32,820 bases of DNA from S010-25 sp964466455. Lineage in GTDB: Bacteria > Pseudomonadota > Gammaproteobacteria > SZUA-229. Under the pieces are notes generated by a model that saw nothing but the letters and a program-made list of their open reading frames with translations, was not told the DNA's origin and ran no database searches. Every line of letters begins with the position of its first letter. Position 1 is the stretch's first letter. Below are positions 23,527-30,772 of this stretch, piece by piece. The stretch spans positions 1 through 32,820 of the forward strand of contig CAYXNL010000023.1 in NCBI GenBank assembly GCA_964466455.1. The letters run 5' to 3'. Position numbers and translations under genes: made by a program.

Positions 23527-24429
23527 ATGACGCAAGAACGCCTGCAAAAAGCACTGGCACGTATGGGTCTTGGTTCCCGTCGGCAGATTGAACATCAGAT
23601 TGAAGCTGATCAGATTCGCATTAATGGTCAGCAAGCCCGGCTCGGTGACCGTGTTGAGGAAGGCGATAAAATTAATATTGGCACACGTAAAGTAGTTATC
23701 AGTTCGCCAAATTCACGTGTGCGTGTGTTGCTTTATAATAAACCGGAAGGGGAAGTCTGTACCCGTAAAGATGAGCAGGGACGACCAACGGTGTTTGACC
23801 GCATCAGCCGGTTACAGAATGGCCGCTGGATCTGTGTTGGTCGGCTCGATATTAATTCCAGTGGTTTACTGTTGTTTAGTAATCACGGTGAACTGGCTAA
23901 CCTTCTGATGCACCCCTCCTCAGAAATCGAGCGTGAATATGCTGTGCGGGTCAAAGGACAGATAACACCGGCTATTATCAAAAATTTGTTACAGGGAGTT
24001 GAACTCGAAGATGGCAAAGCCAGATTCGAACGTATTGTCGATGCTGGCGGGCAAGGCAGTAACCACTGGTACCATGTTGTCCTGCGCGAAGGGCGTAACC
24101 GTGAAGTGCGTCGAATCTGGCAATCGCAGGATATTCAGGTTAGCCGCCTGATTCGCGTGCGTTATGCGAACGTTTCTCTGCCACGTGGTCTAAAACAGGG
24201 AAAACGGGAAGAGTTGTCCTTAGCTGAAATAAAAGCCCTGTTCGAGCTGGTTAAACTGGAATGGGTAGAGCGTGAGACTACCCACAGGAAACCGGTACAT
24301 GGAAAACAGGTGCCGAAGGGGAGGTCTGCACCGGAGTCAGTATGGAAGAAAACAGCGAAAACATCGCGCAAACATAAATCGGCAACCAGTACAGATAGCC
24401 GCAGAAAATCTCGACACAAACCAGGTTAA
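23527..24429 (+). CDS. rluB: 23S rRNA pseudouridine synthase RluB
   Basis: RluB makes pseudouridine 2605 in 23S rRNA. The 300-residue protein has an N-terminal S4 RNA-binding domain (1-55: RLQKALARMGLGSRRQIE, QIRINGQQARLGDRV). The RsuA-type catalytic domain has Asp D108 in VGRLDINSSGLLLFSN. Further motifs are HPSSEIEREYAVRV, LREGRNREVRRIW and SRLIRVRYANVSLP. The C-terminal tail after about 250 is strongly basic (KPVHGKQVPKGR, SRKHKSAT), as in other RluB proteins, and probably contacts rRNA. It closes the trpS-scpA-scpB-rluB block. Its stop codon lies in the first unit of a short repeat. Confidence 0.95.
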   Translation: MTQERLQKALARMGLGSRRQIEHQIEADQIRINGQQARLGDRVEEGDKINIGTRKVVISSPNSRVRVLLYNKPEGEVCTRKDEQGRPTVFDRISRLQNGRWICVGRLDINSSGLLLFSNHGELANLLMHPSSEIEREYAVRVKGQITPAIIKNLLQGVELEDGKARFERIVDAGGQGSNHWYHVVLREGRNREVRRIWQSQDIQVSRLIRVRYANVSLPRGLKQGKREELSLAEIKALFELVKLEWVERETTHRKPVHGKQVPKGRSAPESVWKKTAKTSRKHKSATSTDSRRKSRHKPG

Positions 24430-24478
24430 TACAGACGATAGGACACCTCTATTAACGCAGACTATAGTTAACGCAGAC
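24425..24478 (+). repeat. Three dispersed copies of a 12-base word after rluB
   Basis: GTTAATACAGAC (24425), ATTAACGCAGAC (24451) and GTTAACGCAGAC (24467) recur within 54 bases. The first copy includes the rluB stop codon. The rest of the 98-base gap to the next gene shows no other structure. Confidence 0.7.
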
Positions 24479-24527
24479 ATAAGCAGTAACGATAAATAAG
24501 ACATAGAAATATAGATAGGGAAGGAAA

Positions 24528-25589
24528 ATGACAGTACATATACCCGCTTTTTTCCGTCAGTTTTATGTGAGTCTTCTCCTTCTGCTGGCAATGTCAGCCT
24601 TTTTTCCAGTGGATGCAAGACAGGAAGGAACATTATCCCCGGCGCTGGAAAATCCCGGTCATGAAGATAAACCCGCCTGGTTTAAGGTAACTTTTCTGGA
24701 TTTGTTTGAAGATATTGGCGAAGCCGCCAGAGAGCATAAACGTGTTTTGTTATTCTTCTATCAGGATGGCTGTCCCTATTGTAAAAAACTGTTACAGGAT
24801 AATTTTGGCCAACGTCGTATTGCCGAAAAAACACAGAAATATTTTAATGTGATGGCGATTAATATTTGGGGCGATCGCGAGGTTACGGTAGGCGATCAGG
24901 TTTATACAGAAAAGGAATTTGCCCGGGCATTAAAAGTACAGTACACACCGACCTTATTATTTTTCAATAAAAAACATAAAGCAGTATTCCGGGCAGACGG
25001 TTATTACCCACCGGAAAAATTCAATGTAGTGCTGGATTATGTTGGTCAGCATAAAGAAACGCAGTTGTCTTTTCAGTATTATCTTGCCAAAGTTTCACCG
25101 GAAGCTGCAAGCGGCAGTTTGCATACGGCGCTTACCAATGTAGTGGATAGAGGCAATCTTCAGCAGTCATTAGATAAAAATAAATATCTGCTGGTTATGT
25201 TCGAGCAGAAACAGTGTGCTGCCTGTGATGAGTTACATCAGGATATTCTGCAACGTGATACCAGCAAAAAATTGTTAAAACATTTTAATATTATTGTGCT
25301 GGATCGATGGTCGAATCAGCAAATTATTACCCCGGATGGCAGGCGGATGAAAATTAGTGACTGGGCAAGCAGTGCGGCAATTAATTATGTCCCCGCGATG
25401 TTGTATTTTGATGATAAAGGTAGGGAGGTTTTCCGTTCCGATGCATATCTGAAAGCCTTTCATATTCAGTCAGTAATGGATTATGTCGCCTCCGGAAGTT
25501 ATCAGACGCAGCCTGATTTTCAGCGTTATGTTGATGCCCGCGCTCGACAGCTACGCAAGCAGGGCATAAAAATTAATATAATGGAATGA
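24528..25589 (+). CDS. Exported protein with two tandem thioredoxin-like domains (SoxW-like)
   Basis: The 353-residue protein starts with a signal peptide or anchor (YVSLLLLLAMSAFFPVDA, residues 13-30). Two related thioredoxin folds follow. Domain 1 (about 50-175) has C82-C85 in YQDGCPYCKKL and the cis-Pro segment QYTPTLLFF near 141. Domain 2 (about 205-335) has C230-C233 in EQKQCAACDELH and NYVPAMLYF. Both end in a similar VFR.D.Y......V.DYV stretch, so the gene arose by internal duplication. Such proteins resemble SoxW and other thiol-disulfide carriers used in periplasmic sulfur or cytochrome redox work; the partner here is unknown. The ribosome site AGGGAAGGA is strong. The Rof-like gene follows after 12 bases. 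Confidence 0.87.
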   Translation: MTVHIPAFFRQFYVSLLLLLAMSAFFPVDARQEGTLSPALENPGHEDKPAWFKVTFLDLFEDIGEAAREHKRVLLFFYQDGCPYCKKLLQDNFGQRRIAEKTQKYFNVMAINIWGDREVTVGDQVYTEKEFARALKVQYTPTLLFFNKKHKAVFRADGYYPPEKFNVVLDYVGQHKETQLSFQYYLAKVSPEAASGSLHTALTNVVDRGNLQQSLDKNKYLLVMFEQKQCAACDELHQDILQRDTSKKLLKHFNIIVLDRWSNQQIITPDGRRMKISDWASSAAINYVPAMLYFDDKGREVFRSDAYLKAFHIQSVMDYVASGSYQTQPDFQRYVDARARQLRKQGIKINIME

Positions 25590-25601
25590 GAGGTATCTGT
25601 T

Positions 25602-25838
25602 ATGAATGAAACGTATCAGCCGATTGATTGTTCCCTGCATGATCAGTATGAAATTGCGGTGCTGCACAAAACACCCCTGCATCTGCGCTGGAAAGAAGAA
25701 AATGGCGGTATAACAGAAGACAACGTATTGCCCGTTGATGTTATTACGGCTAAGGGGGAAGAGTTTCTTGTAATAAAAAGGGGGCATAGTCACCGTATTG
25801 GCAAAATCCGCCTCGATCGAATCATAAAAATGTACTGA
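25602..25838 (+). CDS. Rof-like Rho-binding antiterminator family protein
   Basis: The 78-residue protein begins MNETYQPIDCSLHDQYEIAV, very like the start of E. coli Rof/YaeO (MNDTYQPINCDDYDNLELAC). It keeps a small beta-barrel pattern: LHLRWKEENGG, VDVITAKGEEFLVIKRG and IGKIRLDRIIKM. Rof binds transcription terminator Rho and inhibits it. The ribosome site GAGAGGT precedes the ATG. It is 12 bases downstream of the thioredoxin gene and probably cotranscribed with it, an unexpected pairing. Its stop is one base from the end of the convergent GlcG-like gene, with no terminator between. The assignment rests on the N-terminal motif and size. Confidence 0.82.
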   Translation: MNETYQPIDCSLHDQYEIAVLHKTPLHLRWKEENGGITEDNVLPVDVITAKGEEFLVIKRGHSHRIGKIRLDRIIKMY

Positions 25839-25839
25839 G

Positions 25840-26370
25840 CTAAGGTGCCTCGGCAAACTCAAGCCGATCCTGTAATTTATGCAGTGCAGCGCGAGCACAG
25901 GCTTCATCAATATTCCCGCCGGGTGCACCGCTAACGCCAATGGCGCCAATACGGCTGCCTGCAACAATAACCGGCAAAGCGCCCCGCATAATAATAATGC
26001 CGTTTATATGGTCCAGTTCCTGACGGATGTCCTTACGATTTTTTCTGAATTTTCCAGAACTGATGCCGGATAAAATAACACTATTAGCTTTTTCTTCCGC
26101 GATTTGCAGGGTAAATCGTGATGCCAGATCATCGCGCAGGGCAGCACGTAATAAACCGTTTCTATCGACCACAACGGCACTTACCTGATAGCCTTTTTTG
26201 CGGCAGGCGAGAATACTTTGTGTTGCCAGATCACGCGCCAGTTCCATACCGATATTGCTTGTGCTGAGAACGTCATTGGCAAAGCTTACTGGCATACTAA
26301 ATATTGATACCAGGAAAGGACCCAGTAGCAGTGTTTTATGTAACAGGGCATTTCTTTTTTGCATTTTCAT
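25840..26370 (-). CDS. Exported GlcG/HbpS family protein
   Basis: The family is named for GlcG of the glycolate locus and HbpS, a heme-binding sensor component of Streptomyces; in most Gram-negatives the ligand is unproven. With the start at 26370 (176 residues) the protein has a signal peptide (basic MKMQKRNALLHK, then TLLLGPFLVSIFSMPVSFA). The domain carries ILACRKKGYQVSAVVVDRNG, FTLQIAEEKANSVILSG and GALPVIVAGSRIGAIGVSGAPGG, then DEACARAAL. I prefer 26370 over 26394 because an AGGAGG ribosome site lies between the two; the ATG at 26364 is also possible. It stands alone on its strand between rof and yajD. Confidence 0.85.
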   Translation of the reverse strand: MKMQKRNALLHKTLLLGPFLVSIFSMPVSFANDVLSTSNIGMELARDLATQSILACRKKGYQVSAVVVDRNGLLRAALRDDLASRFTLQIAEEKANSVILSGISSGKFRKNRKDIRQELDHINGIIIMRGALPVIVAGSRIGAIGVSGAPGGNIDEACARAALHKLQDRLEFAEAP

Positions 26371-26455
26371 TTTGCCTCCTGTTTTTATGTGCAATAATTA
26401 TACTAAATACCTTCATACTATCATTCTATAGGCAGAACAGGGGCAGGTTTCAGAT

Positions 26456-26842
26456 ATGGCAAAAGCATCCACCGGGCATTCATCCGCTAACAAACTCGAT
26501 GAAATTGTCGCCAGTGCGCGTCAGCAAAGTGAAAAGCGCGGGCACGGGTATCGTGAGCAGGCATTAAAACTTTATCCGTGGCTATGCGGACGTTGCGGAC
26601 GTGAATTTACTCATAGCAATGTACGTGAATTAACGGTGCATCATAAAAATCATGACCACGATTACAATCCGCCCGATGGCAGCAACTGGGAGCTGCTGTG
26701 CCTGTATTGTCATGATAATGAACACCAGCGCCAGACCGAAGCGCTGGCTAATAAGGGTATTGCACTGGATGGGGCAAAGGCGCCAGAGGCCACGTTTAAC
26801 CCGTTTGCTGATCTGAAAACGTTACTGGATAGAAATAAGTGA
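26456..26842 (+). CDS. yajD: YajD family HNH nuclease
   Basis: The 128-residue protein matches YajD: ARQQSEKRGHGYREQALKLYP, then CGRCGREF with C44 and C47. The HNH core LTVHHKNHDHDYNPPDGSNWE follows (H62-H63 and N78), and LLCLYCHDNEH with C82 and C85 completes a Cys4 zinc site. HNH enzymes of this kind are expected to cut nucleic acids, but no YajD substrate is known. The length is about that of E. coli YajD plus a short tail. It is probably monocistronic. It converges on cbpM with 61 bases between, which include a fragment of the interspersed repeat. Confidence 0.92.
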   Translation: MAKASTGHSSANKLDEIVASARQQSEKRGHGYREQALKLYPWLCGRCGREFTHSNVRELTVHHKNHDHDYNPPDGSNWELLCLYCHDNEHQRQTEALANKGIALDGAKAPEATFNPFADLKTLLDRNK

Positions 26843-26874
26843 GTGCTGCAAGCCCCGTGAACATAGCAATTTCA

Positions 26875-26890
26875 CCTATTACCGTTCTCC
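26875..26890 (-). repeat. Interspersed repeat fragment E
   Basis: CCTATTACCGTTCTCC matches the outer arm of copy D (CTAATTACCGTTCTCC) and of copy F except for one or two bases. Only this arm is present. It lies between the convergent yajD and cbpM genes. Confidence 0.55.
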
Positions 26891-26903
26891 CTGGTATATA
26901 TTC

Positions 26904-27209
26904 CTAGTACATAGCATTTCTGGCTCGCAACTGTTCAATCTCGTCCAGTAACTCCAATGCCAGCCCGATACCTGCCAGATTAACCCCCAGATCATGTTGC
27001 AGATGCTTTGCCCTGCGCACCCGACTGATACTAATGCCACTAAAACACCAGTGTAAATTTTCCATTCCGGTCGGTTCAATCACACCTTCATTAACCAGTT
27101 CAATAATATATTCTGCCTGTACAGCGCAGGCATCGCATAACTGGCGCAGGGTTAGCCGGGTTTCATTTTCAATAATATATCCGTGCAAAATATCTGTCGT
27201 CGTTTGCAT
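26904..27209 (-). CDS. cbpM: Chaperone modulatory protein CbpM
   Basis: CbpM binds the J-domain of CbpA and inhibits both its co-chaperone and DNA-binding activities. The 101-residue, mostly helical protein has the MerR-like helix-turn-helix pattern: LTLRQLCDACAVQAEYIIELVNEGVIEP, then FSGISISRVRRAKHLQHDLGVNLAGIGLALELLDEIEQLR. The length equals that of E. coli CbpM. It starts 2 bases after the cbpA stop, the usual operon arrangement. Confidence 0.94.
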   Translation of the reverse strand: MQTTTDILHGYIIENETRLTLRQLCDACAVQAEYIIELVNEGVIEPTGMENLHWCFSGISISRVRRAKHLQHDLGVNLAGIGLALELLDEIEQLRARNAMY

Positions 27210-27211
27210 CT

Positions 27212-28216
27212 CTATACTCCCAGTTTGCTACGGGGGTTAAAGTTAAATGTCTGTTTCATCTGTTCATAAACGGCTTTTTCTTCCTCGCTATGGGCAGGTG
27301 GCAGATTAATCTGCAAAACAACATAGAAGTCGCCGGCGCTGTTGTTACTGGTGCTGGCGGGTATTCCCCGACCCTTGAGCCGCATTTTTTTACCATTAGC
27401 TGAACCGGGAGCAATCTTCATCTCCACTTTGCCGCCGGGTGTCGGTACCGCTATGGCTGCACCGAGAGCAGCTTCCCATGGGGCCACAGGCAGATCCAGA
27501 TACACATCACGACCATCCACGCGGTACAGACTATGTGGGGTAAATTCAATTTCCAGATATAGATCACCGGCTTTACCGCTACCCGTTCCAGGGTTTCCCT
27601 GCCCACTAAGACGGATATGCTGACCCTGCTTAATGCCCCTGGGTATAGTGATTTTCAGCACCCGTTCACGGGCCGTTACATGACCGGTTGCATCCACATC
27701 CGGCACACGCAGGCTGATTGAGCGCGTTGTGCCATGCATGGCATCTTCCAGATCAATAAGAATTTTGGCATGGTGGTCGCTGCCTTTTGCGTGGTAGCCG
27801 GGTGGATATCCCGCCCGATGTCCTGTCTGGCTATGACCGGCAGATTGCCGGAAATCACGACCAAATAATGATTCAAAAAAATCACTGTAAGCCTCAGTAC
27901 CCTCAACACCACTGCTGGAATACTGTCCGGTAAATCCGCCACCACCGAATTCAAACCCTGCATCCCAGTCCGGCGGGGCATTAAAATCCTGACCAGCTTT
28001 CCAGTTTTTACCAAGCTGATCGTATGCGGTACGTTTTTCAGGATCTTTCAGTACTTCATAGGCTTCCCCGACTTCCTTAAAACGGTTTTCCGCATTTGCC
28101 TCCTTGCTGACATCGGGGTGATATTTACGCGCAAGTTTACGATAGGCTCGTTTTATCTCGTCCTGTGTTGCGCTGCGCTCAACGTCCATTATCTGGTAAT
28201 AATCTTTATATTCCAT
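27212..28216 (-). CDS. cbpA: Curved-DNA-binding J-domain co-chaperone CbpA
   Basis: CbpA is a DnaJ-type co-chaperone of DnaK that also binds curved DNA in the nucleoid. The J-domain spans about 1-70, with the catalytic HPD at 33-35 (RKYHPDVSKE). A glycine-rich linker follows (GFEFGGGGFTGQYSS), then the client-binding C-terminal domains (LKITIPRGIKQGQHIRLSGQG, GDLYLEIEFTPHSLYRVDGRDVYLDL, KMRLKGRGIP). No DnaJ zinc finger is present, which separates CbpA from DnaJ. It has 334 residues against 306 in E. coli. A consensus FNR box about 95 bases upstream suggests oxygen control rather than only stationary-phase control. Confidence 0.94.
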   Translation of the reverse strand: MEYKDYYQIMDVERSATQDEIKRAYRKLARKYHPDVSKEANAENRFKEVGEAYEVLKDPEKRTAYDQLGKNWKAGQDFNAPPDWDAGFEFGGGGFTGQYSSSGVEGTEAYSDFFESLFGRDFRQSAGHSQTGHRAGYPPGYHAKGSDHHAKILIDLEDAMHGTTRSISLRVPDVDATGHVTARERVLKITIPRGIKQGQHIRLSGQGNPGTGSGKAGDLYLEIEFTPHSLYRVDGRDVYLDLPVAPWEAALGAAIAVPTPGGKVEMKIAPGSANGKKMRLKGRGIPASTSNNSAGDFYVVLQINLPPAHSEEEKAVYEQMKQTFNFNPRSKLGV

Positions 28217-28274
28217 CGAATCTCTTTTGGGTTAATTCTCCGCCACGTGCTGTGAAATGAGCGTGGAGGTGCAT

Positions 28275-28323
28275 CTGTTTTAGTCTATACCTGCATATTG
28301 GGGGGTGTGTTGATGTAAATCAA
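28275..28323 (-). promoter_or_regulatory. FNR/ANR-type box and candidate promoter for cbpA-cbpM
   Basis: 28310-28323 is a perfect FNR consensus (TTGAT, four bases, ATCAA). Reading toward cbpA, a -10-like TATAGA lies at 28289-28284. The start of transcription would then fall near 28275-28277. The box centre is about 40 bases upstream of that, the class II position at which FNR normally activates. The leader to the cbpA start codon would be about 60 bases. Confidence 0.65.
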
Positions 28324-28361
28324 TCCCCATGAGTATGATTTCCCACAGCTTGCAGCGTGTG

Positions 28362-29108
28362 TCAGAGTGAATTTGCCGTGGCTGGATAGTCTCGCATTTC
28401 AATATGGTTGTTATCACTGACGCACAGGTAACTGGCGTGTTGATACCAGTCTCCAAGTACAATGCGCTGCACTGGTTTGTTATTGATAGACAGTTGATGA
28501 AACGCCGGCCGGTGGGTATGGCCGTGTATCAGCAGGTCAATATCATGGCGGATAAACAGTTGTTTAGTCTGGCTATTATTGACATCCATAATTTCTTCCG
28601 ATTTTATCGCGGTATCCGTTTTGCTCTGCTGGCGAATGGACTGTGCCAGCGCGTAGCGCGCTTCCAGACTTTTGCTAAGTGTCTGTTGCCGCCAGAGCGG
28701 GCTTCTTACCATCTGGCGATACTTCTGATATTCAATATCATCGGTACACAAACTGTCACCGTGGATGAGTAAGGTTTTTTTACCAGCAAGCTGTAACGGG
28801 TAAGGTTCCTTAATAAGGCTAAAATGACAGTGTTCAGCCAGAGTCTGACCGATCAAAAAATCGCGGTTGCCATGCATCAGATAAACGCGGGTATTATATT
28901 TATCTGCCAGATTGCGCAGAGAATCAAAAATACCCTGGTAGGCAAGTGCAGGATCATCATCCCCCCACCAGGCTTCGAAGAAGTCACCGAGGATATAAAG
29001 CGCCCCGGCATTGGCGGCAATGTCTTCGGCAAAATGCGTAAATAGATCCATCATTTGCGGACGCTGGGGGGTGAGATGCAGGTCTGCAATAAATAAGGCA
29101 TCACTCAT
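28362..29108 (-). CDS. lpxH: UDP-2,3-diacylglucosamine diphosphatase LpxH
   Basis: LpxH hydrolyses UDP-2,3-diacylglucosamine to lipid X and UMP at the inner membrane, the fourth step of lipid A synthesis. The 248-residue calcineurin-like enzyme has all metal-binding motifs: ADLHL (D9, H11), LGDFFEAWWGDDD (D42), HGNRDFL (N81, R82), HGDSLCTDD (H116) and HGHTHRP (H195, H197). The length is normal, with a slightly longer lid region (QSIRQQSKTDTAIKSEE). It follows ppiB by 72 bases on the same strand, the common ppiB-lpxH pair. It complements msbA and lpxK found elsewhere in the window. Confidence 0.96.
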   Translation of the reverse strand: MSDALFIADLHLTPQRPQMMDLFTHFAEDIAANAGALYILGDFFEAWWGDDDPALAYQGIFDSLRNLADKYNTRVYLMHGNRDFLIGQTLAEHCHFSLIKEPYPLQLAGKKTLLIHGDSLCTDDIEYQKYRQMVRSPLWRQQTLSKSLEARYALAQSIRQQSKTDTAIKSEEIMDVNNSQTKQLFIRHDIDLLIHGHTHRPAFHQLSINNKPVQRIVLGDWYQHASYLCVSDNNHIEMRDYPATANSL

Positions 29109-29180
29109 TGGTATGTGTAATGGTCTGTATAATCCGATCTGTTGCCGTCATCTCCCGTTGTTCTGCAATACAGGCAACAA

Positions 29181-29678
29181 TCAGCAGACTTTTGCACACT
29201 GAATAACAACCTCATCAACGGGTACATCTGCATGACCCTGATTAGTGCCGGTGGTAACACCAGCAATAGCGTTAACAATATCCATGCCTTCAGTTACTTT
29301 ACCAAAGACACAATAACCCCAGCCCTGAGCGGTTGTTGCAGTATGATTTAAAAAAGTATTATCGCCGTGGTTAATAAAAAATTGTGCAGTGGCTGAGTGC
29401 GGGTCATTGGTGCGCGCCATCGCAATGCTACCGTTGTCGTTGGAGAGCCCGTTATCGGCTTCATTTTTAACCGGGTCAGCCGTTTGTTTTTGTACCATGC
29501 CGGGTAAAAACCCACCCCCCTGAATCATAAAGTTCGGAATTACGCGATGAAAAATAGTGCCATCATAAAAACCATCGTTAACATAACTAAGAAAGTTTTC
29601 AACGGTTGCAGGTGCTTTTTCTGCATCCAGTTCAACAACAATTTCGCCATGTGAGGTTTCAAAGGTAACAGTGGTCAT
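29181..29678 (-). CDS. ppiB: Cytoplasmic peptidyl-prolyl cis-trans isomerase B (cyclophilin)
   Basis: The 165-residue cyclophilin has FHRVIPNFMIQGGGF with the catalytic Arg R45, F50 and Q53. GSIAMARTNDPHSATAQFFINHGDN and GYCVFGKVTEGMDIV complete the active-site groove. There is no signal peptide, so it is the cytoplasmic PpiB rather than periplasmic PpiA. The ribosome site AGGAAAT precedes the ATG. It heads the ppiB-lpxH pair. Confidence 0.96.
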   Translation of the reverse strand: MTTVTFETSHGEIVVELDAEKAPATVENFLSYVNDGFYDGTIFHRVIPNFMIQGGGFLPGMVQKQTADPVKNEADNGLSNDNGSIAMARTNDPHSATAQFFINHGDNTFLNHTATTAQGWGYCVFGKVTEGMDIVNAIAGVTTGTNQGHADVPVDEVVIQCAKVC

Positions 29679-29768
29679 ATTTATTTCCTGTAGGGAGTTT
29701 ATCTTAGAGGGTTAAGCATTCTGATTATGTAAACTTGCTAGGAGCCTGTCCGAGAATATACCATTTTT

Positions 29769-30695
29769 TTATTGCTGCGGCGCAACGCGTGCGGCACCAA
29801 GCCGAATACCCAGTGGGCCGCGTGGTATGATCAGGCTGAACAACTCGCCATTTCTTGACACATCTATGGTTACCTGTTCATTTCGGTTACCACCTGCTGT
29901 TGCTTTTTTTAGCTCATTCCAGTTAAATATTCGCGCATCATTATAGTCAAGAATTATATCATTTTTTTGAATGCCTGCCTGTTCGGCGGCTGAACCCGGC
30001 ATCACAGACATAACCTTAACGCGATTATTCAGGTGGCTTTTATATAGAAACCGGTCATAGTCACTATCGCCGAGTGCGTTACGCAGGTCAACAGCCCGCG
30101 CATCTATTTTTGCCAGCTCTTTTTTATAACGTGTGGTCATATAATAACCCTCACGTTTGGCTCTGTCCTGTAGATCAAGGCGTTTGAGTTCAACGTCACT
30201 TTGCTTCTGAATAATGTCATTGGCGACGGTTACATTAACGCCGCCCTGAACCAGAGTGTCCAGTGTATAGGTTGGAAAATTATTGGGCATCGGGATAGAT
30301 GTTGATGATTGACGGGATGTTTTTACGGTTTTTTCTAGTGGTTTTTTTCCGGGTAAAGAAAATTCTTTTTTCAGTGTGTGTATGCGTTTATTTAACTGCT
30401 GAACTTCCTGCTGTAATGTCAGTATTGCAGCATGATTTTTTTCTACCTGGGCGGTTGCAGATAACGGGTGGAATGGGTTGTTAATCGTTGCGCTGTGTTT
30501 GTGGTTGACATTGCCGGGGAGAGCTGTCGTTGGCTGGTTATCCATTGACTGATTACCGGCGTGCCGTGATGAAAATGCATTAAAAAGAATAACGCCACTA
30601 AACAGACCCGTTACAAATAATGCCAGAAGCAATAGTAGAGTACTGAGACGAATCTCTCCGTTTTGGAGCCATTTTTGCTGATGTAATGATTGCAC
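29769..30695 (-). CDS. Membrane-anchored PDZ-domain protein, function unknown
   Basis: The 308-residue protein has a short cytoplasmic start, one membrane helix (LSTLLLLLALFVTGLFSGVIL, about 18-38) and a polar low-complexity stretch. A coiled coil (HAAILTLQQEVQQLNKRIHTLKKEF, about 88-113) follows. A helical segment (VANDIIQKQSDVELKRLDL, 155-200) precedes a C-terminal PDZ domain (about 215-295: VKVMSVMPGSAAEQAGIQKNDIILDYNDARI, then VTIDVSRNGELFSLIIPRGPLGI). There is no protease domain, so it is probably a periplasmic scaffold or an adaptor for a protease or secretion system. The start has only a distant ribosome site (CAGGTAA). It lies 77 bases downstream of the DEAD-box gene on the same strand. 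Confidence 0.8.
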   Translation of the reverse strand: MQSLHQQKWLQNGEIRLSTLLLLLALFVTGLFSGVILFNAFSSRHAGNQSMDNQPTTALPGNVNHKHSATINNPFHPLSATAQVEKNHAAILTLQQEVQQLNKRIHTLKKEFSLPGKKPLEKTVKTSRQSSTSIPMPNNFPTYTLDTLVQGGVNVTVANDIIQKQSDVELKRLDLQDRAKREGYYMTTRYKKELAKIDARAVDLRNALGDSDYDRFLYKSHLNNRVKVMSVMPGSAAEQAGIQKNDIILDYNDARIFNWNELKKATAGGNRNEQVTIDVSRNGELFSLIIPRGPLGIRLGAARVAPQQ

Positions 30696-30772
30696 AGAAA
30701 AATTACCTGATAAAAATTAATGTTATCTTCCCCCTTCATCGGGAGAAGTTCGTGGCGAGGATATTTCCTCTT

